Origin: Acidobacteriaceae bacterium
GTDB taxonomy: Bacteria; Acidobacteriota; Vicinamibacteria; Vicinamibacterales; CAVVIG01
NCBI GenBank assembly: GCA_031274845.1
Contig: JAISPN010000250.1
Span: forward strand, 1-8,840
DNA length: 8,840 nt
Direction of reading: 5' to 3'
Shown here in pieces: positions 1 to 6,589 of this stretch. The notes under the pieces are model-generated. The model ran no database searches. It was not told the origin of the DNA and saw nothing but the letters and a program-made list of their open reading frames with translations. Positions within the stretch are counted from its first letter, which is position 1. Each line of letters begins with the position of its first letter. Made by a program: the position numbers and the translations under genes.

Positions 1-234
1 ACGCTGTGGGCGCGGGTGAGCGTGTGGAAGGATCTGGCGGGATCGAGCGCGATGCAGATCGATGCGACCTCCCTCCGCGCGACCTACGGCAATAGCTGGG
101 TCGACCTGGGCGGCGGCGGCGACACGCGGCTCTCTGGCCTCTTCACGCTCTACGGTTCGATTAGCTATCAGACCGCGATCTCAGGCAGCCGCCACGCGGT
201 CACCGGCAGCGGCGGTCTCCGGCTCAACTGGTAA
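1..234 (+). CDS. C-terminal end of an autotransporter-like outer-membrane beta-barrel protein (5' end outside window)
   Basis: The reading frame is open from base 1 to the TAA at 232-234, so about 77 C-terminal residues are visible. They show alternating beta-strand character typical of the last strands of an autotransporter translocator barrel: a glycine-rich turn (DLGGGGDTRLSG), then LYGSISYQ, a loop, and a final GSGGLRLNW ending in an aromatic residue, as outer-membrane barrels usually do. In the family the barrel sits in the outer membrane and carries an N-terminal passenger to the surface; the passenger is not in this window. This implies a diderm cell. A different barrel family cannot be excluded from so short a piece, but the last 30 residues match the autotransporter pattern well. 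The gene is followed at once by a repeat element starting near 241. Confidence 0.72.
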   Translation, partial: TLWARVSVWKDLAGSSAMQIDATSLRATYGNSWVDLGGGGDTRLSGLFTLYGSISYQTAISGSRHAVTGSGGLRLNW

Positions 235-240
235 CTCGAG

Positions 241-404
241 ATATCTGGTGAACTCGTCATCTGGTCGTCTGGTCATTGACGGAATTGGGGCATGTCAAGG
301 GGCCACGTGCTCACGACAGACGCTGTTGCTCTCAATCGTTCAATGACCCGATGACCAGATCGATCAATGACCAGATGAAATGACCCGATGCAATGACCAG
401 ATAT
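241..404. repeat. Repeat element A: imperfect inverted arms built from ATCTGGTCATTG / CAATGACCAGAT units
   Basis: The left arm (241-282) carries ATCTGGT-type units. The right arm (332-404) carries the complementary unit CAATGACC(C/A)GAT at 341, 365, 379 (lacking the first C) and 391, plus ATGACCAGAT at 351. The outer ends ATATCTGGT (241-249) and ACCAGATAT (396-404) are exact inverted complements. About 50 bp in the middle (283-331) are unrelated to the arms. Bases 257-282 match 739-764 of element B at 25 of 26 positions. The right arm runs over the start codon of the XRE gene at 393. The function is unknown; a REP/BIME-like or MITE-like intergenic repeat is the simplest reading. Confidence 0.75.
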
Positions 405-722
405 GACGACTTGGCGAACTTGATCCGGTCGTTCAGGTTCTCGGCGAACTGGACGCAGAGTGAGCTTGCCGAGCGGGCGGGCATTGCGCTGATGTCGGTG
501 TCCGCCGTGGAGAACGGACGCAATACGCGGTGGGAGACGCTGAACAGCATTGCCCAGGCGTTTGGGTATGACAGTTTCATCGATCTGTGCCGAGCGGGTG
601 TGGACCCGTTACACGCCGGGCAGATGCAGGCGCTTCTCCGTGCCTGGGATGCGCTTCCGGACGAACAGGCGCGCACGAATGCGCTGGCGCTCATCGCCGC
701 CGAGGTCGTCAAGCCGCGCTGA
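393..722 (+). CDS. Small XRE-family helix-turn-helix protein
   Basis: This 109-residue protein carries a Cro/C1-type helix-turn-helix at about residues 8-62. The key segment is WTQSELAERAGI, then SVSAVENGR, then TLNSIAQAFG, which is the usual XRE order of helices. It is a likely sequence-specific DNA-binding regulator in the cytoplasm. The remaining 45 residues are mostly helical (LLRAWDALPDEQARTNALALI) and show no recognisable effector or peptidase domain; they may serve in dimerisation. The ATG at 393 lies inside repeat element A and has no clear Shine-Dalgarno, so the start is uncertain; TTG codons at 411 and 420 are later in-frame options. No toxin, phage or partner gene lies beside it, only the two repeat elements, so its target cannot be named. 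Confidence 0.8.
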   Translation: MTRYDDLANLIRSFRFSANWTQSELAERAGIALMSVSAVENGRNTRWETLNSIAQAFGYDSFIDLCRAGVDPLHAGQMQALLRAWDALPDEQARTNALALIAAEVVKPR

Positions 723-936
723 TCATTGGGTCATCTCATCATCTGGTCGTCTGGTGATTGACGGATCGGGGTTTTACGCGGCGACTCACTCACCCCACAG
801 TCAGCATCTCCCCACGCATTCATGTACGCATCGTGCTGTGAACGGCCGAGCGTTTGAGCGCAGGCGGTTCAGATGTGTCCCCAATCGTCCAATGACCAGA
901 TGACGAGGCGACCAGATCACCAGATCCTCAGATCTG
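722..936. repeat. Repeat element B: second copy of the element-A type repeat, downstream of the XRE gene
   Basis: The left arm (722-764) has ATCTGGTCGTCTGG-type units and is 25/26 identical to element A over 739-764 versus 257-282. The right arm (882-936) has CAATCGTCCAATGACC followed by several ACCAGAT units, and matches the CAATCGTTCAATGACC start of the element A right arm. The orientation of the arms is the same as in A. The interior (765-881, about 117 bp) is longer than that of A and is not obviously related to it. The element begins at the stop codon of the XRE gene. No open reading frame in 723-1007 looks real, so the stretch holds this repeat and then about 70 bp of spacer before the SRP RNA. 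Confidence 0.7.
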
Positions 937-1007
937 TCCGCCTGTAGTACATTGTGAGTTTGCCGCGCGGCTGCGCTTGGGGACATGCTGAGCGTCGCTG
1001 ACGGATT

Positions 1008-1134
1008 GCGGATTGCACCGCGATCCGGAACCTGTGCAATCTCAGTCCACGAACCGCGTCAGGGCCGGAAGGCAGCAGCGCTCACTGGATCCTGAGATGT
1101 GCCGCAGGCGCTTCCGGATCGCGGTGCAGTCCGC
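1008..1134 (+). ncRNA. ffs: Signal recognition particle RNA (4.5S-type, small bacterial form)
   Basis: The hallmark SRP domain IV tip is present. The 5' side GTCAGG (1059-1064) and the 3' side AGCAGCGC (about 1074-1081) form the asymmetric loop that binds the Ffh M domain, capped by a GGAA tetraloop at 1067-1070 closed by GCC/GGC. Below it, ATCTCAG (1039-1045) pairs with CTGAGAT (1092-1098). The terminal helix pairs 1008-1030 with 1112-1134 continuously, with one G-U pair. The RNA guides Ffh and FtsY in co-translational membrane targeting. There is no Alu domain, so it is the small type, here about 127 nt and on the long side because of the long basal helix. Mature ends are inferred from the helix. 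Its place just upstream of dnaX is a known bacterial arrangement. No convincing promoter is seen upstream. Confidence 0.95.
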
Positions 1135-1191
1135 AACCTGTTTTCGCGGCGGTTTACGCTCACGAGTGGCACTTCCATTGTCAGATTCTGC

Positions 1192-2901
1192 ATGGCCTAT
1201 CAGGTAATCGCCCGCAAGTGGCGGCCGCAGACGTTCGACGCGGTTGTCGGACAGCAAGCGGTGACGCGGACGCTCTGCAACGCGCTGGCCAGCGGACGGC
1301 TGGCGCAGGCCTTCGTGTTTGCCGGACCGCGTGGCGTCGGCAAGACGACGACCGCGCGCATTCTGGCGCGGGCGCTCAATTGCGAACACGGCCCGACGGC
1401 GGAACCGTGCGGCGTCTGTGACGCGTGCCGCGAAATCGCCGAAGGCCGCGACATCGACGTGCTTGAAATCGACGCGGCGACGCACACCGGCGTCGATAAC
1501 GTGCGCGAAGTGATCATCGCCGGCCTGAGCATTCTGCCGGTCAGAAACCGCTACAAAATCTTCATCGTCGACGAGGTGCACCAGTTGTCGACGCCGTCGT
1601 TCAACGCCTTGCTCAAGTCGATCGAAGAGCCGCCGCCGCACGTGGTTTTCATGATGGCGACGACCGAGCTGGACAAGATTCCTGAGACGGTGCTGTCCAG
1701 GTCGCAGGTCTACGAGTTTCGCGCGATCGGCACGAAGCAGATTGCCGATCAGTTGCGCGCGATTGTTGACGCCGAAGGAGTCGAGGTCGCCGACGAATCG
1801 CTCTTGCAGATTGCCCGTGACGCTGACGGGAGCATGCGCGACGCCGAGAGCAAACTCGATCAGGTGATTGCGTTTACCGGCAACACCATCGCGCCGAACG
1901 ATGTCTCGACGGTGCTCGGTCTCGTCGGACGCGATTTGCTCTTGAACACGCTCGAAGCGGTGGCGAACGAAGATGCGGTAGCGGCGTTTTCGGTGGCGGG
2001 TCATGCCGTCGACATGGGCTACGACCTGCGTCTTGTCTGCCGGGAGCTGTCGCGCGCGGTGCGCGATCTGCTGGTGCTGTCGGTCGATCCGTCGCGGGCG
2101 AACGATCCGGAAATCGCCGGGGACGGCGAACGCGATCGGTTGCTTGCGCTCGCCAGGCGTTTCTCTCGTGAAGATCTGCTCCGCTCGTTTGATCTGCTGA
2201 CGAGGGCGGAATTCGACATCCGCCACGCGGCCCAGCCGCGCTACCACCTCGAGATGGTGCTCCTCCGGTGGATTCATGTGAGGAAGCTCGTCGCGATTGA
2301 GGATTTGATTCAGCAGACCGACGGTGGTGCCACGCGTCCCGCTCCGGCCGCGGCGCCCGCGCGTTCCGTTCCTGCGGCAGCGCCGTCAGCGGTTCGCCGT
2401 CCGATGCCGGCAAGTCCAGCGCCGCCACCAGCGGCGCCGTTCACTCCGACGCCCACGCCAGTGTCCGCTCCGGTCTCGGCTCCGGTGCCGCCGTCTGCGT
2501 CAGTGCAAGCCTCAGAGCGGGGTGGATTGAAGGACGCCTTTCTGTCCGAGGTGCGGAAGTCGAGTCCTGTGCTGTACAACACGGTGGTGGCGCAGGCGCA
2601 ACGCATGGATACGAGCGACGATCGCATCGTGCTGGTGTTCGAAGCGGCGCAGAAAATCGGCCCGGCGTTCGAGAAGTACCGGCCGCAGATGGAAGCGGTG
2701 GCGAGCCGGATTGCGGGACGGAAAGTGACGATTGCGGCGGAGACGGTGGAACACGCCGGATCGCCCGACGAGGTGACGGCGCGTCAGGAGGACGCACAGC
2801 GCAAGAGCGCGCTCCGGGAGCAGGCCCTCGGCGATACTGGCGTGCAGGCATTGCTCGACGTGTTTCCGGCAGCGGAGATTCGCGACGTGGAGGAAGCGTG
2901 A
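1192..2901 (+). CDS. dnaX: DNA polymerase III subunit tau/gamma (clamp loader ATPase)
   Basis: This 569-residue protein is the AAA+ motor of the clamp loader, which opens the beta clamp and places it on primed DNA. The start is set at ATG 1192 because MAYQVIARKWRPQTF is the standard DnaX N-terminus; the frame stays open upstream, but that part overlaps the SRP RNA. Visible motifs are Walker A GPRGVGKT (45-52), a zinc site of C64, C73, C76 and C79, Walker B IFIVDE (123-128), sensor-1 region MMATT (154-158) and the arginine-finger motif LSRS (168-171), where most homologues have SRC. Domain III follows to about 370. A Pro/Ala-rich linker (about 380-440) leads to a C-terminal domain (445-569). 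No A-run slippery site like that of E. coli dnaX was seen, so programmed frameshifting to gamma is not supported. No good Shine-Dalgarno precedes it. It overlaps ybaB by 4 bp. Confidence 0.97.
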   Translation: MAYQVIARKWRPQTFDAVVGQQAVTRTLCNALASGRLAQAFVFAGPRGVGKTTTARILARALNCEHGPTAEPCGVCDACREIAEGRDIDVLEIDAATHTGVDNVREVIIAGLSILPVRNRYKIFIVDEVHQLSTPSFNALLKSIEEPPPHVVFMMATTELDKIPETVLSRSQVYEFRAIGTKQIADQLRAIVDAEGVEVADESLLQIARDADGSMRDAESKLDQVIAFTGNTIAPNDVSTVLGLVGRDLLLNTLEAVANEDAVAAFSVAGHAVDMGYDLRLVCRELSRAVRDLLVLSVDPSRANDPEIAGDGERDRLLALARRFSREDLLRSFDLLTRAEFDIRHAAQPRYHLEMVLLRWIHVRKLVAIEDLIQQTDGGATRPAPAAAPARSVPAAAPSAVRRPMPASPAPPPAAPFTPTPTPVSAPVSAPVPPSASVQASERGGLKDAFLSEVRKSSPVLYNTVVAQAQRMDTSDDRIVLVFEAAQKIGPAFEKYRPQMEAVASRIAGRKVTIAAETVEHAGSPDEVTARQEDAQRKSALREQALGDTGVQALLDVFPAAEIRDVEEA

Positions 2902-3188
2902 ACATCCAGCAGATGATGAAGCAGGCGCAGCAGATGCAGGAGCAGTTGCAGCGCGAGATGGTGGCGCTCTCCGTCTCGGCGACCGCCGGCGGCGGGATGG
3001 TGAACGTGACGATGAACGGCGAGAAGCGTCTGCTTAGCCTCACGCTCGATCCCGAGGTCGTGTCGAAAGACGATGTGGTGATGTTGCAGGATCTCATCGT
3101 CGCGGCCATCAACGATGCGCACCGGAAGGTGGACGACGCGCTCAAGCAGAAGATGGGCGGCATGCTGCCTCCCGGCCTGACGCTCTAA
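2898..3188 (+). CDS. ybaB: YbaB/EbfC family nucleoid-associated DNA-binding protein
   Basis: This 96-residue protein starts at GTG 2898, overlapping the dnaX stop (GTGA), with GGAGGAA just before it at 2889-2895. It has the family layout: an N-terminal helix rich in Met and Gln (MNIQQMMKQAQQMQEQLQRE), a central beta region (VSATAGGGMVNVTMNGEKRLLSLTLDPEVV, about 26-55) containing the conserved G-G-G/V-V and NG turns, and a C-terminal helix (DLIVAAINDAHRKVDDALKQKM). It closes with the family's Gly/Pro/Leu tail (GGMLPPGL). Homologues form tweezer-like dimers that bind DNA and associate with the nucleoid. The position between dnaX and recR is strongly conserved in bacteria and supports the call. 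Confidence 0.95.
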   Translation: MNIQQMMKQAQQMQEQLQREMVALSVSATAGGGMVNVTMNGEKRLLSLTLDPEVVSKDDVVMLQDLIVAAINDAHRKVDDALKQKMGGMLPPGLTL

Positions 3189-3197
3189 TCACGGTCC

Positions 3198-3791
3198 ATG
3201 CTCCCCGAGCCTCTGTCCCGTCTCATCGAGGAGCTTCAACGGCTTCCCGGGATTGGTCCGAAAGGCGCGCAGCGTCTCGCGTTCTTCATGTTGAAGTCGC
3301 CGCGCGAGCAGGCGGACCGTCTGGCCGATGCGATCCGCGAGCTCAAGGCGCGCGTCGTGCATTGCTCGACGTGCAACAGCATCACCGACAGCGATCCGTG
3401 CGTATACTGCCGCAGCGGCGAGCGCGACCTGCGCGTCATCTGTGTCGTGGAGGAGCCGCAGAACGTCACGACGATCGAGCGGACGCGGGAGTTCAAAGGG
3501 GTGTATCACGTGCTGATGGGCGCGTTGTCGCCGCTGCAAGGGATCGGGCCGGACGACCTCAAGATCCGCGGGTTGCTGACGCGGATTCACGAACAGCAGG
3601 TGAACGAAGTGATTCTTGCAACGAATCCCAACGTGGACGGAGAAGCCACGGCGATTTATCTGGCGCGTCTGCTCAAGCCGCTCGGCGTCAGGGTGACGCG
3701 CATTGCCACCGGCATTCCGGTCGGCAGCGATCTCGACTACGCCGATGATGTGACGATGCACAAAGCGCTCGAGGGGCGACGCGAGGTGTGA
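3198..3791 (+). CDS. recR: Recombination mediator protein RecR
   Basis: This 197-residue protein is the normal length for RecR, which works with RecF and RecO to load RecA onto SSB-coated single-stranded DNA at gaps. In order it shows the N-terminal helix-hairpin-helix (LPGIGPKGAQRLAFF, 16-30), a four-cysteine zinc finger (C56, C59, C68, C71), a Toprim domain from about 79 (ICVVEEP 81-87, then ATNPNVDGEATAIYL 141-155, with E85 and D147 as the usual acidic positions) and the C-terminal part (VTRIATGIPVGSDLDYAD, then LEGRREV). Start ATG 3198 gives the standard MLPEPLSRLI N-terminus, 9 bp after the ybaB stop; no strong Shine-Dalgarno is visible, so translational coupling is plausible. The stop overlaps the next gene. 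Confidence 0.97.
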   Translation: MLPEPLSRLIEELQRLPGIGPKGAQRLAFFMLKSPREQADRLADAIRELKARVVHCSTCNSITDSDPCVYCRSGERDLRVICVVEEPQNVTTIERTREFKGVYHVLMGALSPLQGIGPDDLKIRGLLTRIHEQQVNEVILATNPNVDGEATAIYLARLLKPLGVRVTRIATGIPVGSDLDYADDVTMHKALEGRREV

Positions 3792-4405
3792 ACATCGATA
3801 TGTTGCCGTCCGCTTACGGCGTGCCTGCGTCGCTCGTCCTGCTGCTCTCAGGCCTCCTGACCTGCGTTGCGGGCTACCGCCTGTTTCGCATCGTGCTCGG
3901 GATCTACGGATTCATCATCGGCGCGATGATCGCCAGCTCGGTCATGGGCGCCGGCAACACGCTCGGCATGCTGGCCGGCGCGCTCGTCGGCGGTCTCATC
4001 GGCGCGGTGGTGCTGGTGCTGGCGTACTTTGTTGCCATCGCGCTGGTGGGCGCTGGCCTGGGCGCGCTCCTCGGCAGCATGATCTGGAGCGCGGTCGGCT
4101 CCGGCGATCCGCCCGCTCTCGCCATCATCGTCGTGTCGATTGTCGGCGCGATTGGCGCGATGCTGCTGCAGCGCTATGTCATCATCGTCGGCACCGCGTT
4201 TGGCGGCGCGTGGACGGTGGTGCTGGGGCTGACGAATATTCTCGCGGCGCGCGGCGTCGTGCAGGCGTCGAACGCGGGTGAGGTCTGGATTTTGTATCCG
4301 ACGTCCGGTCCCGCGTGGGCGCCGATCGCCTGGCTTGGGCTCGGGCTTCTTGGCACGGCCGTGCAACTCCTTGTGACCGCCGGGAAAACGATACGAAAAA
4401 AGTAA
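3788..4405 (+). CDS. Multi-pass membrane protein, DUF4203/TMEM198-like
   Basis: This 205-residue protein is almost wholly hydrophobic, with about seven membrane segments near residues 13-30, 35-53, 58-80, 81-101, 109-126, 131-150 and 178-196. Gly/Ala-rich helices (GIYGFIIGAMIAS, LAGALVGGLIGAVVLVLAY) and the final basic tail KTIRKK resemble the DUF4203 (TMEM198/TM7SF3) domain; I recognise the style but cannot run a profile. The function in bacteria is not established. The GTG at 3788 overlaps the recR stop (GTGA) and has GAGGGG 11 nt before it; the ATG at 3800 (residue 5) is an alternative start. It looks translationally coupled to recR, which makes it the last gene of the dnaX cluster. Nothing in it suggests a role in recombination. 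Confidence 0.8.
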   Translation: MNIDMLPSAYGVPASLVLLLSGLLTCVAGYRLFRIVLGIYGFIIGAMIASSVMGAGNTLGMLAGALVGGLIGAVVLVLAYFVAIALVGAGLGALLGSMIWSAVGSGDPPALAIIVVSIVGAIGAMLLQRYVIIVGTAFGGAWTVVLGLTNILAARGVVQASNAGEVWILYPTSGPAWAPIAWLGLGLLGTAVQLLVTAGKTIRKK

Positions 4406-4424
4406 CCGCCGCCTGATTCATCCC

Positions 4425-4433
4425 AAGGGAGGG
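4425..4433 (+). promoter_or_regulatory. Ribosome binding site of the acylase gene
   Basis: The sequence AAGGGAGGG is a strong Shine-Dalgarno. It decides between two adjacent in-frame starts: the GTG at 4435 is only 1 nt away, while the ATG at 4438 is 4-5 nt from the core and is preferred. Confidence 0.7.
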
Positions 4434-4437
4434 TGTG

Positions 4438-6579
4438 ATGCCTCGTCGCCTGTCGATTGTGGTTGTGCTGCTTGCCGCCGCGACATTCGTTTCGTGCGCG
4501 CGTTCTCCCGCCGCCCCGAAGGGCGAGATTTTGTGGGACCACTACGGTGTGCCGCACATCTTCGCGGCGACCCGCGAGGACATGTTCTATCAGGAGGGAT
4601 GGGCGCAGATGTCGGCGCAAGCCGATCTGCTGCTGCAACTCTACGGCGAATCCCGCGGACGCGCCGCGGAATACTGGGGCGCTTCTCATGCCGCGCTCGA
4701 TCGCTGGGTGCAGTTGAACGGCGTGCCCGAGCGCGCTCGTGAGTGGTATGACGCGCAAGATCCGGCGTTCAGAAAATACCTCGACGCGTTTGCCGCGGGC
4801 ATCAACGACTACGCCACCGCGCACCTCGACAAAATCACACCCGAGTACCGTGTCGTGCTGCCTGTGACCGGCGTCGATGTCGTCGGCCATCCGCTGCGCG
4901 CGGTGCACTACGGCTACATGGCCTCGCCCTCGCGCATGGAGCGGGAAGTGCGCGCGTTTCAGAATGCGGCGAAATCATCTGGCGCCGCGACGAAGGTCGC
5001 CGAGGTGCAGCGAGATGACGAGGCGTTCGCGGCCGGATCGAATACGTGGTCGCTCGCGCCGTCGCGCACGACAACCGGTCACGCGATGCTCCTGATCAAC
5101 CCGCACCTCGAGTGGGGGAACACGTTCTACCGCTACATGGAAATGCAGTTGACGGCGCCGGACTACGACTTCTACGGCACGCCGCAGATTGGATTTCCGG
5201 TGCCGGTCATTGGCTTCAACCGGCACGCCGGATGGGGACGCACGGTCAACACCATCGACACCGTTGATTTCTACAAGCTCACGCTCAAAGACGATGGGTA
5301 TCTCTTCGACGGACAGGTGAAACCGTTCGAGCGATCGACAAAGACGATCAAGGTGAAGCAAGCGGATGGGTCGTTCACCGAGGAGACGATCGAGATTCGC
5401 CGTTCGGTCCATGGCCCGGTGGTGTACGACGAGAACGGCTTGACGGTCGCCATGCGCGTGGCCGGTCTCGATCGGCCGCGCATGCTCGAGCAGTGGTTCC
5501 GCATGAGCGAAGCGACGACGCTCGACCAGTTCAAGCAGGCGTTGCAGGTGATGGCGGTGCCGATGTGGCACGCCAACTACGCGGACGATCAAGGGCACAT
5601 CATGTTTGTCTTTGATGGGCTCGTGCCGCGCCGATCGGGGCAGGACTACGCGTACTGGTCGAAGATCGTGCCGGGCGACACGTCGGAGACGCTGTGGACC
5701 GACTACCTGACGTTTGACGAGCTGCCGAAGTCGATCGATCCCGAGGCGGGATACCACCACAACGCCAACGAACCGCCGTGGGACGTCACGATGCCGCATC
5801 TGGATCGGACGAAATATCCGTCGTATGTCGCGCCGACCGGTGAGGCGCTGCCGCAGATGCGCGTGCTCCGATCGCTGACGCTGATTACCGCGGCGCCGAA
5901 AGTCACCTACGAGCAGTTCGTCGCCAACAAGCACTCGACGCGGATGGAACTGGCCGATCGCGTGCTTCCGGATCTGCTGGCGGCGGCGAACGGAAAAACA
6001 GAGGCGGCGCGCGTCCTCGCGCAGTGGGATCGCACGACCGATGCCGACAGTCGCGGCGGTGTGTTGTTCCAGTTGTTCTACGAGAAGTACTTCGTGAACG
6101 AAGCGGGCATCGCGCCCAAGCTGAAGGTGAAGTTCGATCCCGATCGTCCGCTCGACACCGCGCGCGGGCTGGCCGATCCGAAAGGCGCGCTTGCCGCGCT
6201 TGCGGCGGCGGCCGACGAGTGCATGACGCGCTACGGCGCGCTCGACGTCAAGTGGGGCGATGTCTACCGGTTTGCGAGCGGCACGGCCGATCTGCCGGGC
6301 AACGGCGGCGCGGGATCGTCGGGGCTCTTCCGCACGATCGCGTTCACGAAGAAGGTGGGCAACAAGTACTACGCCGCGAATGGCGAGACGATCGTCTGCG
6401 CGATCGAGTTTGGTCCGTCGCAGCGCGCCAACTGCGTGCTTGGCTACGGCAACGCCTCGCAGCCGGGTTCGCCGCACCTTGAAGATCAGTTGCCGCTGAT
6501 GGTCGAGAAAACCTTGCACCCGGTCTTGCGCGACCGGCCGGAAATCGAAGCGCAGCTTGAATCGCGCGAGAGTTTTTGA
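4438..6579 (+). CDS. Penicillin acylase family protein (Ntn-hydrolase), putative lipoprotein
   Basis: This 713-residue precursor (from ATG 4438) belongs to the penicillin amidase / acyl-homoserine lactone acylase superfamily (peptidase S45), which cleaves amide bonds after autocatalytic splitting into alpha and beta chains. The N-terminus MPRRLSIVVVLLAAATFVSC is an export signal ending in a possible lipobox (FVS-C20; Phe at -3 is not ideal), so it may be lipid-anchored. The alpha chain has the family motif DHYGVPHIFAAT (34-45) and GWAQMSAQADLL. The cleavage site and nucleophile are at AAG-S201-NTWSLAPSRT, followed by LLINPHLEWG (218-227), matching the usual GSN.W and NDPHL signatures. N380 in HANYADDQGHI stands where the oxyanion-hole Asn is expected. 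Length is normal, with no frameshift. The substrate (beta-lactam side chain, acyl-homoserine lactone or another N-acyl compound) cannot be told. The next gene follows 10 bp later. Confidence 0.92.
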   Translation: MPRRLSIVVVLLAAATFVSCARSPAAPKGEILWDHYGVPHIFAATREDMFYQEGWAQMSAQADLLLQLYGESRGRAAEYWGASHAALDRWVQLNGVPERAREWYDAQDPAFRKYLDAFAAGINDYATAHLDKITPEYRVVLPVTGVDVVGHPLRAVHYGYMASPSRMEREVRAFQNAAKSSGAATKVAEVQRDDEAFAAGSNTWSLAPSRTTTGHAMLLINPHLEWGNTFYRYMEMQLTAPDYDFYGTPQIGFPVPVIGFNRHAGWGRTVNTIDTVDFYKLTLKDDGYLFDGQVKPFERSTKTIKVKQADGSFTEETIEIRRSVHGPVVYDENGLTVAMRVAGLDRPRMLEQWFRMSEATTLDQFKQALQVMAVPMWHANYADDQGHIMFVFDGLVPRRSGQDYAYWSKIVPGDTSETLWTDYLTFDELPKSIDPEAGYHHNANEPPWDVTMPHLDRTKYPSYVAPTGEALPQMRVLRSLTLITAAPKVTYEQFVANKHSTRMELADRVLPDLLAAANGKTEAARVLAQWDRTTDADSRGGVLFQLFYEKYFVNEAGIAPKLKVKFDPDRPLDTARGLADPKGALAALAAAADECMTRYGALDVKWGDVYRFASGTADLPGNGGAGSSGLFRTIAFTKKVGNKYYAANGETIVCAIEFGPSQRANCVLGYGNASQPGSPHLEDQLPLMVEKTLHPVLRDRPEIEAQLESRESF

Positions 6580-6589
6580 GGAGCGACAG

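Noticed and set aside
241..404. CRISPR array in the repeated CAATGACC(C/A)GAT units
   Set aside because: Units are about 12 bp, spaced 8-16 bp with no true spacers, and occur in both orientations; no cas genes are present.
801..986. Small minus-strand frame in the spacer between the XRE gene and the SRP RNA
   Set aside because: It runs through repeat element B, has no Shine-Dalgarno and no recognisable sequence.
931..1005. Promoter for the SRP RNA
   Set aside because: TACATT at 948-953 could be a -10, but no -35 lies at the right distance and the implied start is about 50 nt too early; too weak to list.
1042..2277. Long minus-strand open frame (411 codons) opposite dnaX
   Set aside because: It is Arg/His-rich with no domain, opposite a clear dnaX; a typical shadow frame in GC-rich DNA.
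2290..2530. Programmed frameshift in dnaX to make gamma
   Set aside because: No A-run slippery heptamer is seen in the linker region where E. coli and Thermus dnaX slip.
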